Assembly: GCF_000300875.1 (NCBI RefSeq)
Contig: NZ_AMSG01000002.1
Coordinates: 273,842-337,841, forward strand
Length of the DNA: 64,000 nucleotides
Direction: 5' to 3'
DNA from: Galbibacter marinus
GTDB taxonomy: Bacteria; Bacteroidota; Bacteroidia; Flavobacteriales; Flavobacteriaceae
Notes under the pieces: model-generated
Seen by the model: the letters and a program-made list of their open reading frames with translations, nothing else
Told to the model about the DNA's origin: nothing
Database searches by the model: none
Program-made: the position numbers and the translations under genes
Shown here: positions 17,726 to 25,889 of the stretch, piece by piece
Layout of the letters: each line of letters starts with the position of its first letter
Position numbering within the stretch: position 1 is the first letter of the stretch

Positions 17726-17750
17726 AATTAATCAACATCAATATATCCAT

Positions 17751-18299
17751 ATGGAATACATAGGTAATTACATAGCAGTTTTGGTGCTTAGTATAGCTTT
17801 TTTCTCCTGTTCAAATGGTACTCCTAGTTTACAGGAATACTTTGTAAGCCAAAACCAGAATTCAAATTTCATTTCTATAGACATCCCATCTAGTATTTTA
17901 AGTGTCGATAACACCTTACTTTCTGACCAACAGAAACAAGCTTTTGAATCTGTCAAAAAGCTAAATGTATTGGCATTTAGATTAAACCAGGAAAATTCCT
18001 TAGAATACGAAAAGGAAAAACAAACCATTAGCGAGATTTTAAAAGATGATAAGTATCAAGACCTTATGGTGATGAACAGTGGAATTCACCGAGGCACCAT
18101 TAAGTACTTAGGTACCGATGAGGCCATTGATGAGGTAATTATATTTGGCAGTAGTGATGATGAAGGTCTTGCCTTGATACGGGTTCTTGGAAAGGATATG
18201 AAGCCTGAGAATATGATAACATTAGTGAAAGCCCTGGAGAACGGAAGCATTGATGTTTCTGGACTTGAAGGTCAACTAAAAGGAGTTTTTGACAAATAA
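17751..18299 (+). CDS. DUF4252 domain lipoprotein
   Basis: I use the ATG at 17751, giving 182 residues. It opens with MEYIGNYIAVLVLSIAFFSC, ending in a lipobox. The in-frame ATG at 17712 would add 13 residues in front of the signal and lies inside a terminator stem. The body resembles the upstream DUF4252 protein (VKKLNVLAFRLN, IKYLGTDEAIDEVIIFGSSDDEGLALIRVLG), so the two are probably diverged duplicates, one soluble or periplasmic and one lipidated. The function is unknown. Confidence 0.82.
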   Translation: MEYIGNYIAVLVLSIAFFSCSNGTPSLQEYFVSQNQNSNFISIDIPSSILSVDNTLLSDQQKQAFESVKKLNVLAFRLNQENSLEYEKEKQTISEILKDDKYQDLMVMNSGIHRGTIKYLGTDEAIDEVIIFGSSDDEGLALIRVLGKDMKPENMITLVKALENGSIDVSGLEGQLKGVFDK

Positions 18300-18337
18300 T
18301 AGTCCTTGATTAAAATACGGTCAAAGCTTCAATAATT

Positions 18338-18371
18338 AAAAATGCCCGAGATAATATCTTCGGGCATTTTT
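18338..18371. terminator. Bidirectional intrinsic terminator
   Basis: AAAAATGCCCGA (18338-18349) pairs with TCGGGCATTTTT (18360-18371) in a 12-bp perfect stem with a 10-nt loop. It serves the DUF4252 lipoprotein gene on + and purB on -. Confidence 0.85.
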
Positions 18372-18390
18372 TAATTGTTTTTTACGGTTT

Positions 18391-19734
18391 TTAAATACCT
18401 GTATAATTTGAAGGAGTAATCTGTTTCAATTCTGCTTTTATTGCATCCGAAACCTCAAGGGTATCGATGAAATTTGAGATGGACTCTTGGTTAATTACCT
18501 GATTGGTCCTTGTTAGGTTTTTAAGAGCCTCATATGGATTTGGATATGCCTCTCTTCTAAGGATAGTTTGAATAGCTTCTGCTACCACCGCCCAATTTTT
18601 CTCTAAATCCTCTTCAAACTTCGCTTGATTGAGTAACAATTTATTCAAACCTTTTAAAGTAGATTCAAAGGCAATGAGGGTATGTGCAAATGGCACTCCA
18701 ACATTTCTAAGTACTGTACTATCTGTTAAATCTCTTTGCAATCTTGAGATTGGTAGTTTTGCAGATAAGTGTTCAAAAATAGCATTTGCTATTCCTAGGT
18801 TTCCTTCTGAATTTTCAAAATCAATAGGATTTACTTTATGAGGCATTGCAGATGATCCAACTTCTCCTTCTTTAATACGTTGTTTAAAGTAATCCATGGA
18901 AATATAAGTCCATATATCCCTGTTGAAATCTATAATAACGGTGTTGATGCGTTTTAAGGCGTCAAACAAAGCAGCTATATGATCGTAATGTTCAATTTGA
19001 GTAGTAGGGAAGGAATGTCTTAGTTGAAGAGTTTCCTCTACGAATTTTCCACCAAATGCTTTCCAGTTCACCTGGGGATAGGCTACCAAATGTGCATTGT
19101 AATTTCCGGTTGCTCCTCCAAACTTGGCTGCAATTGGAATTGTTTTTAGACTATTGAATTGCTCTGAAAGTCTAACGACAAATACCTGAATCTCTTTGCC
19201 TAGTCTAGTTGGGGAAGCCGGTTGACCATGTGTTCTAGCTAGCATTGGTACGTTTTCCCATTGTTTAGCTAAAGACTGAAGTTTGTCGATCAGACTCTCG
19301 TAACTAGGAAGATAACTCTGCTCTAAGGCCTCTTTGATAGATAGCGGTATGGCCGTGTTATTGATATCCTGAGATGTAAGACCAAAATGGATGAATTCTT
19401 TATAGGCTTGTAATCCTAGGCGGTCGAATTTTTCTTTGATAAAGTATTCAACTGCCTTTACATCGTGGTTAGTTGTTTTTTCAATTTCCTTAATGGCTAG
19501 GGCATCCTCGCTTTTAAAGTCATTGTAAATATCTCTGAGCTTTGAAAATTGAGAGCTGTCAAATCCTTTTAACTGTGGCAGGGGAATTTCACAAAGGGCA
19601 ATAAAGTATTCGATTTCAACTCGAACTCGGAATTTAATAAGGGCCTCTTCTGAAAAATATTCAGCTAATTTGTCGGTTTTGCTACGATACCTCCCATCGA
19701 TTGGAGAAATAGCCGTTAAGGATGTTAATTGCAT
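18391..19734 (-). CDS. purB: Adenylosuccinate lyase PurB
   Basis: This 447-residue protein has the fumarase/ASL superfamily signature SSAMPHKVNPIDFENSEGN (catalytic Ser loop), the N-terminal SPIDGRYRSKT, and TSQDINNTA and ARTHGQPASPTRLGKE in the active site. It catalyses two steps of purine synthesis, releasing fumarate from SAICAR and from adenylosuccinate. Its promoter (TTG-N20-TAAATTTG) lies 85 bp upstream, and two hairpins occupy the leader. Confidence 0.97.
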   Translation of the reverse strand: MQLTSLTAISPIDGRYRSKTDKLAEYFSEEALIKFRVRVEIEYFIALCEIPLPQLKGFDSSQFSKLRDIYNDFKSEDALAIKEIEKTTNHDVKAVEYFIKEKFDRLGLQAYKEFIHFGLTSQDINNTAIPLSIKEALEQSYLPSYESLIDKLQSLAKQWENVPMLARTHGQPASPTRLGKEIQVFVVRLSEQFNSLKTIPIAAKFGGATGNYNAHLVAYPQVNWKAFGGKFVEETLQLRHSFPTTQIEHYDHIAALFDALKRINTVIIDFNRDIWTYISMDYFKQRIKEGEVGSSAMPHKVNPIDFENSEGNLGIANAIFEHLSAKLPISRLQRDLTDSTVLRNVGVPFAHTLIAFESTLKGLNKLLLNQAKFEEDLEKNWAVVAEAIQTILRREAYPNPYEALKNLTRTNQVINQESISNFIDTLEVSDAIKAELKQITPSNYTGI

Positions 19735-19751
19735 GTTTTGATAAAATTAAA

Positions 19752-19783
19752 AATCACTGAAATGCTAAAGTTCTACAGTGATT
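19752..19783 (-). terminator. Hairpin with T-rich tail in the purB leader (terminator or attenuator)
   Basis: On the minus strand AATCACTG and CAGTGATT form an 8-bp stem with a 16-nt loop, followed by TTTAATTTT, ending about 10 nt before the purB ATG. A second palindrome, AAATCCCA/TGGGATTT (19793-19809), lies upstream. It could end the transcript of the gene at 19873-20421 or attenuate purB. Confidence 0.5.
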
Positions 19784-19819
19784 CTAGTTAAAATCCCATT
19801 GGGATTTGAATTAAAAGCA

Positions 19820-19850
19820 CAAATTTAACCTTATCAAAGCAATGGGTCAA
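19820..19850 (-). promoter_or_regulatory. purB promoter
   Basis: On the minus strand TTG (19850-19848), 20 bp, then TAAATTTG (19827-19820) fit the Bacteroidota -33/-7 promoter consensus exactly. Transcription would start near 19813 and give a leader of about 80 nt with two hairpins. Confidence 0.65.
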
Positions 19851-19872
19851 CTTATTTGTGAAAAATATAAAC

Positions 19873-20421
19873 TCAAATTTTGTTAAGAATATGTCTAGCT
19901 CGTGCGGTGTAAGCCATAGTATGGTTTGGAATTCCCTTTTGGAGGATTGCTTTAAGTTCAGGGTGAACCCAAATAAAAGCTTTTCCTAAATGATATAATG
20001 TCTCCATAGCGTAGGCTTTGGTGGCTACTTTCTCATTATTTATCAACCAATCAAAATTTACCTCAATTAGTGATTCTAGATCGGATTTATCAATAGCTTC
20101 GATAGTGCTTATATCTTTGTCAAGAAAATAACTTTGGCAAAGCTGCATGCAAATTCTTGCGCAGCAGCGTTTGGAGGATTTATTTTCAATCAAAGGAAGC
20201 TGTTTAATGAACCGCTTTAAGTAAGGGTGAATCCAAGGAAGCTTAGCGATGCAGACATATTCAAGTACCCAGCATGAGGGTTTGCCAATGCTTGAATCAT
20301 TACACAGGCTATAATCCATTAAAATAGGAAAGAGCTCTTTGTTTTGAAGGACCTTATCTGCTAAGTATTGTCGGTCTGCCTTATAGGCCTTTAAGGACTG
20401 AATTTGCGATTTAAATTCCAT
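19873..20421 (-). CDS. Hypothetical protein, probably HEAT-like helical repeats
   Basis: This 182-residue soluble protein has no signal peptide. It looks like a short all-helical solenoid: repeated stretches of about 35 residues with Leu/Ile/Ala spacing (LADKVLQNKELFPILMDYSL, WVLEYVCIAKLPWIHPYLKR, LGKAFIWVHPELKAILQKGI). The two WxHP motifs (WIHPYL and WVHPEL) are unusual. It is cysteine-rich for a cytosolic protein (six Cys). I do not recognise a named family. It lies upstream of purB on the same strand but is separated by a promoter and hairpin. Confidence 0.7.
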   Translation of the reverse strand: MEFKSQIQSLKAYKADRQYLADKVLQNKELFPILMDYSLCNDSSIGKPSCWVLEYVCIAKLPWIHPYLKRFIKQLPLIENKSSKRCCARICMQLCQSYFLDKDISTIEAIDKSDLESLIEVNFDWLINNEKVATKAYAMETLYHLGKAFIWVHPELKAILQKGIPNHTMAYTARARHILNKI

Positions 20422-20530
20422 TGTTGTTTTTATAGGCAGATTGGGAGGTTCTCATTGATTTCTAAAAATTTACGGTGATCACTTATGTGGAGTCCATGAA
20501 GTTTTTTACATTTAATAAAAATAGAAAATT

Positions 20531-21004
20531 ATGCGGGTATTTAAAAATATTCTCTTTTTGTTATTCACTGCACTTGTTGTGATGCAATTTTTTCCGCCAA
20601 AACTCAATAAGGCTGATACTACGCCACCCACGGATATCATCTTAGCGACTAGTCCTCCTAAAATTGTAGAAGCTACGTTAATAAATGCCTGTTATGACTG
20701 TCATTCTAATTCCACCCGGTACCCGTGGTACACAGGGATAGAACCCTTGTCATATTGGTTTTCTTCGCACATTAAGGATGGGAAAAAGCATTTGGACTTT
20801 TCTAAATGGGAACATTATTCTCCTAAGAAAAAAATTCACAAGTTAGAGGAGATTACCGAGGCGGTAAACGAAGGTTGGATGCCTTTAAAATCGTACCGTT
20901 GGTTGCATAAAGATGCTAATTTGACCAAGGAACAAATCAAGGGGATTACCGATTGGGCTGCCATGTTACAACTCAAATATCAGACAAAAGATCTACCGCA
21001 ATAG
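20531..21004 (+). CDS. Haem-binding domain protein (c-type, CxxCH)
   Basis: This 157-residue protein has an N-terminal membrane or signal segment (NILFLLFTALVVMQFF) and a single C54-x2-C57-H58 haem-attachment motif in ACYDCHSNSTRYPWY. It also has LSYWFSSHIKDGKKHLDFSKW and NEGWMPLKSYRWLHKDA, which are typical of the short Haem_bd family of Bacteroidota. It should sit on the periplasmic side with covalent haem c. The electron partner is unknown. Its 3' end overlaps the convergent sirtuin gene by 32 bp. Confidence 0.88.
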   Translation: MRVFKNILFLLFTALVVMQFFPPKLNKADTTPPTDIILATSPPKIVEATLINACYDCHSNSTRYPWYTGIEPLSYWFSSHIKDGKKHLDFSKWEHYSPKKKIHKLEEITEAVNEGWMPLKSYRWLHKDANLTKEQIKGITDWAAMLQLKYQTKDLPQ

Positions 21005-21659
21005 GAACCCCTACAGTGGCCTTTTCTGCGATAATTTTTAAATCCGCAATGGAATCTTCACAGATACTAGGTTTTGGGTCTATAAAGTATATTGGTGCAC
21101 CCGGTTTTTTGTAGTCTATTAACCCTGCTGCAGGATATACTTGCATAGAAGTTCCAATTATCATAACAAGGTCAGCTTTGGCCACGATAGCCGCTGCTTT
21201 TTCAAGTAAAGGAACCTCTTCGCCAAACCATACAATATGGGGTCGTATTTGCTTTTGGTATTTACATAAATCCCCTAATTTGATATCTTCTTTCCATGGA
21301 AAAATAAGGCTTGGATTTACGCAGCTTCTGGCCTTTAGTAATTCTCCGTGAAGGTGAATTACACTACTACTACCTGCTCTCTCATGTAGATCATCTACAT
21401 TTTGGGTTATAATATCAATTTCAAATTGCTCTTCTAACTTGGCTAGGGTTAGGTGTGCTACATTGGGTTTTACCATATGTAATTGTCGGCGCCTTTGATT
21501 GTAAAAGTCCAGTACTAATTCTGGATTGTTTTGCCAACCCTCAGGTGTAGCAACGCTCATCACATCATGTCCCTCCCATAGACCATCTGCATCTCTAAAG
21601 GTTTTAATGCCACTCTCTGCGCTAATTCCTGCCCCTGTGAGCACTGCAATTTTTTTCAT
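20973..21659 (-). CDS. cobB: NAD-dependent protein deacylase (sirtuin, CobB-like)
   Basis: This 228-residue protein has the sirtuin core: GAGISAESGIKTFRDADGLW (NAD loop), TQNVDDLHERAGS, the HLHGEL catalytic His, IRPHIVWFGE and GTSMQVYPAAGL. The YNQRR segment supplies the Tyr-x-x-Arg of class III enzymes that remove succinyl or malonyl groups. The usual four zinc cysteines are missing: only one Cys remains on each side (ARSC and DLCKY). It follows the mscS-like gene by 21 bp on the same strand and overlaps the convergent haem-binding gene. Confidence 0.93.
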   Translation of the reverse strand: MKKIAVLTGAGISAESGIKTFRDADGLWEGHDVMSVATPEGWQNNPELVLDFYNQRRRQLHMVKPNVAHLTLAKLEEQFEIDIITQNVDDLHERAGSSSVIHLHGELLKARSCVNPSLIFPWKEDIKLGDLCKYQKQIRPHIVWFGEEVPLLEKAAAIVAKADLVMIIGTSMQVYPAAGLIDYKKPGAPIYFIDPKPSICEDSIADLKIIAEKATVGVPIAVDLLSDI

Positions 21660-21680
21660 TCTACTATTCTTTAGCCTCGA

Positions 21681-22220
21681 TTAAATACTGTCCTTCCCGT
21701 CGTCGTCTTTTTTTGCTTTACTAATCTGGGCAACCCCTTTTTGAAGTAAAAGGTTGTTGGGGTAGGTAAGAAGCTCCCCTTCATCACTGCGTATATGGAT
21801 ATGGAAAGCTCTAATATCCTCTATAAGACCTTCTGTTGGGAAATCCTTGTCTTGAATGCGGATACGGTCTCCAATTTTAAAAGGGAATGAAAAGAAAAGT
21901 ATAATACCGGCAGTGACATTGCTCAAAATAGACCAGACAGCAAAGAAAGCCACTCCGATAACCGCGAAAGCCGATGAAATAAACCACCCGAGGTCATCGA
22001 TGTTTACGCCCCAGAAAATACTTATAATAAAAATCCCAACAGTGCTGATAAAAAAGTTAAAATACTTAAAGATCAACCTAGTTCTATTAGGATCTAATTC
22101 ACCCATTTTACCAACTCTTTTAATCGTTTTGTATAAAAGAAAACGAATCAAAAGAATAATGGCTAAAGCGATGATGGTTTGCAATAATTGTTTTTGATAC
22201 CCTTGAAATAATTCTAGCAT
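21681..22220 (-). CDS. Small MscS-family mechanosensitive channel
   Basis: This 179-residue protein has three hydrophobic helices followed by the MscS beta domain (FFSFPFKIGDRIRIQDKDFPTEG, then IRSDEGELLTYPNNLLLQKG). The pore helix corresponds to GVAFFAVWSILSNVTAGI. It is shorter than the E. coli channel (286 residues) because it lacks most of the C-terminal cage. It should open under membrane tension during osmotic downshock. It is probably co-transcribed with the sirtuin gene. Confidence 0.88.
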   Translation of the reverse strand: MLELFQGYQKQLLQTIIALAIILLIRFLLYKTIKRVGKMGELDPNRTRLIFKYFNFFISTVGIFIISIFWGVNIDDLGWFISSAFAVIGVAFFAVWSILSNVTAGIILFFSFPFKIGDRIRIQDKDFPTEGLIEDIRAFHIHIRSDEGELLTYPNNLLLQKGVAQISKAKKDDDGKDSI

Positions 22221-22599
22221 AAATTTAAGTCCTATAAGTGTCTAACAAAGATACATTAGCTTTTACATTTTTTAGTCCAGTAAAGCGTTTAAATTACCGC
22301 ATTAAAAGCAGTTTTAATTTTTTTATTAACTGCAGTATTTGTTGGGTTTTGCTTCACTAGATCCTTTAGTCAAAGATAGGAAAGTTATTTTTCTTAGTTT
22401 AACTCATTTGGCTGACAATTTACACTTGTAGTGATTTGAGCACGGTTTTTAGTTTGTGCAGCATGAGGGGATTTGTGCTCTTTTTAACAAGAGCGGAATT
22501 TGTATATTTGTGTAGGACAACTTAATTGTTCATTTAAATTTCATCGATATATGTGGAGTTAAAACCACTATTATAAAACCTAGTTAATAAAACAGGAAT
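22221..22599. other. Intergenic region between divergent mscS-like and doxX genes
   Basis: A 379-bp AT-rich region with no credible gene. It holds two -7-like elements: TATCTTTG on - (22253-22246), 26 bp before the mscS-like ATG, and TATATTTG on + (22503-22510), about 90 bp before doxX. I see no riboswitch or strong hairpin in it. Confidence 0.5.
22503..22510 (+). promoter_or_regulatory. -7 promoter element for doxX
   Basis: TATATTTG matches TANNTTTG, about 90 bp before the doxX ATG at 22600. A TTTG at 22472-22475 lies somewhat too far upstream (27-bp spacing) to be an ideal -33 box. Confidence 0.4.
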
Positions 22600-23010
22600 A
22601 TGAATAAAATTTTTAGTGTAAGCCGAAGCGCTTCTAGTGTTGATTTAGCATTATTAATTGCCCGAGTGGGTATTGGTGCTCTAATGTTGGTACATGGAAT
22701 TTCTAAGATCCCTATGCTGGACCAGTCTCCAATTCAGTTTTATGATTTCATGGGGGTAGGGGATGAACTATCACTCTATTTGGCCTTATTCGCAGAAATT
22801 GGATGTTCTATTTTTGTTATACTAGGATGTGCAACTAGACTTGTGGTGATTCCCCTTATTATAACCATGCTTGTAGCGGTGTTTGTTATTCATGCTGCGG
22901 ATCCATTTGTAAAGCAAGAGATGGGATTACACTATTTACTTATTTATGTTATGTTGTTATTGACTGGAGCAGGAAGGTATTCCATCGACTACCTCATTTC
23001 AAAGCGTTAA
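22600..23010 (+). CDS. DoxX family membrane protein
   Basis: This 136-residue protein has four hydrophobic helices and the DoxX-family start LLIARVGIGALMLVHGISKI, followed by FMGVGDELSLYLALFAEIGCS. DoxX proteins are small inner-membrane proteins of poorly defined function, some linked to quinone or thiosulfate metabolism or oxidative stress. It is transcribed alone from the intergenic promoter region. Confidence 0.88.
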   Translation: MNKIFSVSRSASSVDLALLIARVGIGALMLVHGISKIPMLDQSPIQFYDFMGVGDELSLYLALFAEIGCSIFVILGCATRLVVIPLIITMLVAVFVIHAADPFVKQEMGLHYLLIYVMLLLTGAGRYSIDYLISKR

Positions 23011-23188
23011 AAACTTGGATTTAAGGGGATATTGAGCAGGTATAAGATTTCTTGATGATGAGTTTAATAGACTCTATAATCCCTTTATAACTAGTTAAAT
23101 AAATTAGTTTAATTAAAGTAGATGATTAACTTATGTTTTTTAGTACTAGTTAGGGATTAAGAATTACAATACTTACATATACGACTAT

Positions 23189-24712
23189 ATGAGACTTAAT
23201 AAAAGACTTATAAAAATACTGCTTTTTATTCTAGGCTTTCTAGTTGTGGTTGGAATCATGGCTCAATTATTTTTCGCCCATAAGGTGGAAGATGTTCTTC
23301 AAGAGGAGGTACCAAAAAACATAACTTTGGATTATAAAAGCCTCAGTACAAATGTTCTTTTAGGCAGCATTACCTTAAATGGTGTTCAGCTTAATTCTGA
23401 AGGTGTGGAATTGGAGTCAAAACGCATTAAGGTTTCTGGATTGCATTTTATACCTCTTTTAAAAAGTGGTGATATTGTTATATCAGAGTTGTTTTTTGAT
23501 GAACCTTCTTTTTCTGTAGTTGTAAAGAAAGATAGTAGTTCTAAGAGTGCCAATGGCCAGAAGTCAAAGAGTATATTCTTTGAAAAATTCCAAATTCAAA
23601 ATGGTCAATTTAAGGTTCATCAAAAGGTAAATGATAGTAGTGGTCTTAAAATTGAGAACATAGATCTTGTGCTTAAAGAGGTTGCTTTTAATGAGCAGAC
23701 AAAAAATAGAGTTGTTCCCTTTAGTCTTAAGGATTATAGTTTAAGCACTAAAAAAGGATATTATGATCTAAGTTCTCTAGAGTTTATTACCTGGAGGGAT
23801 CTTCATATAGATACCCAAAGTGGGTATATCAATAAATTGTTGCTTCAATCCAAATATAATAAGGGGGAACTTTCAAAAATGCTCACAGTTGAACATGATC
23901 ATTACGATATAGCATTTGATTCCATTGCTTTAGTGCAACCTAATTTTGGACTAGATGAAGGAAGTCCTAAGTTGCATTTTGCAAAAGTACATCTCCAACG
24001 ACCTGAAATAGGAGTGTACCGGGATAAACTCCTCCCTGATGATACAACTATCAAAAAACTCTACAACCAAAGCTTACGTGATTTAGATTTTGATCTTAAA
24101 GTAGATTCTATAGAGGTTTCTAGCGGCCAGGTAAGTTACCAAGAGCGAGTAGTTGCAGATGTGAAACCAGAGCGTTTACTCTTTACAGAGGTATATGCCG
24201 ACATTCTAAACATCCATAGTAGAGGCAATGGAATGGTGGTGGTGGATATAAATGCAGAATTGATGGGGGATGGACCTTTAACCCTTAACTGGTCATTTGA
24301 TCCTATGAAATCCGACAACGAATTTTTGGTCACAGGGAGTCTTGCTCAGTTTGACTCCTCCAAAATTAATCCGTTTCTGCGTACCAATATGAAAGCTGAA
24401 GTAAAAGGGAGTATTCATCAAATGTACTTCACCTTTAGCGGTCATGAATTCAAGTCTCATGGCGATATGAAAATGAGCTACGATGATTTTGAGTTCTTTG
24501 TCCTTAAAAAGGATCGACTTGGGGTTAATAAATTACTTACCGCTGTAGTTAGCATTTTTACAAATGACGGAAAAAAGACAGATAAGGATGGATTCCGATA
24601 CGGGCAATATGAGGTGGAGCGCAATAGAGAAAAGTCCTTCTTTAATTACCTTTGGTTAAATGTTAAGGAGGGTCTGATGAGTACCATGTCAGGGAATGGT
24701 AAAAAAGAGTAA
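23189..24712 (+). CDS. AsmA/DUF748-like envelope protein
   Basis: This 507-residue protein has one N-terminal membrane helix (IKILLFILGFLVVVGIMAQLFF), then a long beta-rich periplasmic part. Repeated patterns such as LLGSITLNGVQLNSEGVELESKRI and KHNTDSIEV-type strands, and the segment MTF-SGHEFKSHGDMKMSY near the end, resemble AsmA/TamB-related and DUF748 proteins proposed to act in lipid transport or outer-membrane maintenance. It has no lipobox and is transcribed alone. The family placement is tentative. Confidence 0.65.
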   Translation: MRLNKRLIKILLFILGFLVVVGIMAQLFFAHKVEDVLQEEVPKNITLDYKSLSTNVLLGSITLNGVQLNSEGVELESKRIKVSGLHFIPLLKSGDIVISELFFDEPSFSVVVKKDSSSKSANGQKSKSIFFEKFQIQNGQFKVHQKVNDSSGLKIENIDLVLKEVAFNEQTKNRVVPFSLKDYSLSTKKGYYDLSSLEFITWRDLHIDTQSGYINKLLLQSKYNKGELSKMLTVEHDHYDIAFDSIALVQPNFGLDEGSPKLHFAKVHLQRPEIGVYRDKLLPDDTTIKKLYNQSLRDLDFDLKVDSIEVSSGQVSYQERVVADVKPERLLFTEVYADILNIHSRGNGMVVVDINAELMGDGPLTLNWSFDPMKSDNEFLVTGSLAQFDSSKINPFLRTNMKAEVKGSIHQMYFTFSGHEFKSHGDMKMSYDDFEFFVLKKDRLGVNKLLTAVVSIFTNDGKKTDKDGFRYGQYEVERNREKSFFNYLWLNVKEGLMSTMSGNGKKE

Positions 24713-24735
24713 AGTCATCTCTAACCTACTGTTTA

Positions 24736-25341
24736 TTATTGCTTAGGTCTAAAGTTTACGAGCTCTTCTAGGGTGCGATAAACCTCAAATACAGGCAATC
24801 CTACTACATTAAAAAAGGAACCTTCGATCTTTTCGATGCCAATTTGACCAATCCACTCCTGAATACCATAGGCGCCTGCTTTATCATAGGGTTCATAAGT
24901 GTCTACGTAGTAGATGATTTCTTCATCGCTAAGGATTTTAAAGTACACATTTGTGGTGTGATTCAAGGTTTTCTCTACAGTAGTAGTGGTAAAGCAAACG
25001 GAGGTAATAACCTGGTGAGTATGTCCTGAAAGAGACTTTAGCATTGCAATAGCTTCACTGCGGTTATTGGGCTTGCCTAAAGCTTTACTTTGGTGCCATA
25101 CAATGGTGTCCGAGGTAATCAGGATATCGTTTTCTCTTAGTTCATCCTTATGTGGTAACGCCTTTAATTGCGCTAGATAATCTGAGATTTCAAATTGGTA
25201 AAGTCTTGGTGGGTATTCTTCCACAACTTTCTTTAATCGAATCTCAACCTCTAACCCCAGGTCTTTAAAAAACTGTTGTCTTCTAGGAGAACCCGAGGCA
25301 AGTATGATGTTATAATTCTTAATACGCTTATTTAGTAACAT
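24736..25341 (-). CDS. maf: Maf-like nucleoside triphosphate pyrophosphatase
   Basis: This 201-residue protein has the Maf signature ILASGSPRRQ at the N-terminus, the conserved ITSDTIVWH, LGKPNNRSEAIAMLKSLSGHTHQV, and KAGAYGIQEW with Asp/Lys catalytic residues. Maf proteins hydrolyse dTTP, UTP or modified nucleotides to monophosphates. It is the last gene of a DUF2520-kdsC-maf cluster, 17 bp after kdsC. Confidence 0.93.
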   Translation of the reverse strand: MLLNKRIKNYNIILASGSPRRQQFFKDLGLEVEIRLKKVVEEYPPRLYQFEISDYLAQLKALPHKDELRENDILITSDTIVWHQSKALGKPNNRSEAIAMLKSLSGHTHQVITSVCFTTTTVEKTLNHTTNVYFKILSDEEIIYYVDTYEPYDKAGAYGIQEWIGQIGIEKIEGSFFNVVGLPVFEVYRTLEELVNFRPKQ

Positions 25342-25358
25342 TGATCCCTTGTTAGCTT

Positions 25359-25889
25359 TTAGTCATATTGTGCATTGTAATTGTCCTTCCATTTACCTTG
25401 AACCTTGAGAACTTGTTCAATGACATCTCTAACACATCCTTTTCCACCTTGTTTGTGTGAGATGTATTTTGAAATTTCTTTAATCTCGGCAACTGCATCA
25501 TTCGGGCAACATGGCATTCCGACCATTTTCATCACGTGATAATCTGGAATGTCATCTCCCATATAAAGAGCTTGCTCTGGTTTAATGTTGTAAATGTCTA
25601 GGTACTCATCTAGGGTCTCTATTTTGTCACCTACACCAAGGTGAATATCAGTAACACCTAATCCTTTTAAACGTGTTCGAACCCCAGGGTTACTTCCACC
25701 TGAAATAATACAAATGTTATAGCCTTTATCAAGTGCCGTTTTTATAGCGTAACCATCTTTGACGTTCATAGTTCGAAGCATTTCTCCTTCGGTGGTGATA
25801 ACAAGACTTCCATCTGTTAATACGCCATCCACATCAAAGATAAATGTGGTAATATTTTCTAAGTATTCTTTATAACTTTTCTCTTCCAT
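25359..25889 (-). CDS. kdsC: KDO-8-phosphate phosphatase-like HAD hydrolase (KdsC)
   Basis: This 176-residue protein lacks a cap domain, as KdsC does. HAD motifs are FDVDGVLTDGS (nucleophile and acid Asp), IISGGSN (motif II), GVGDKIETL (motif III Lys) and YMGDDIPDYHVM (motif IV). It should release phosphate from 3-deoxy-manno-octulosonate 8-phosphate for lipopolysaccharide synthesis. Its start overlaps the DUF2520 gene by 20 bp, which suggests coupled translation. Confidence 0.88.
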   Translation of the reverse strand: MEEKSYKEYLENITTFIFDVDGVLTDGSLVITTEGEMLRTMNVKDGYAIKTALDKGYNICIISGGSNPGVRTRLKGLGVTDIHLGVGDKIETLDEYLDIYNIKPEQALYMGDDIPDYHVMKMVGMPCCPNDAVAEIKEISKYISHKQGGKGCVRDVIEQVLKVQGKWKDNYNAQYD

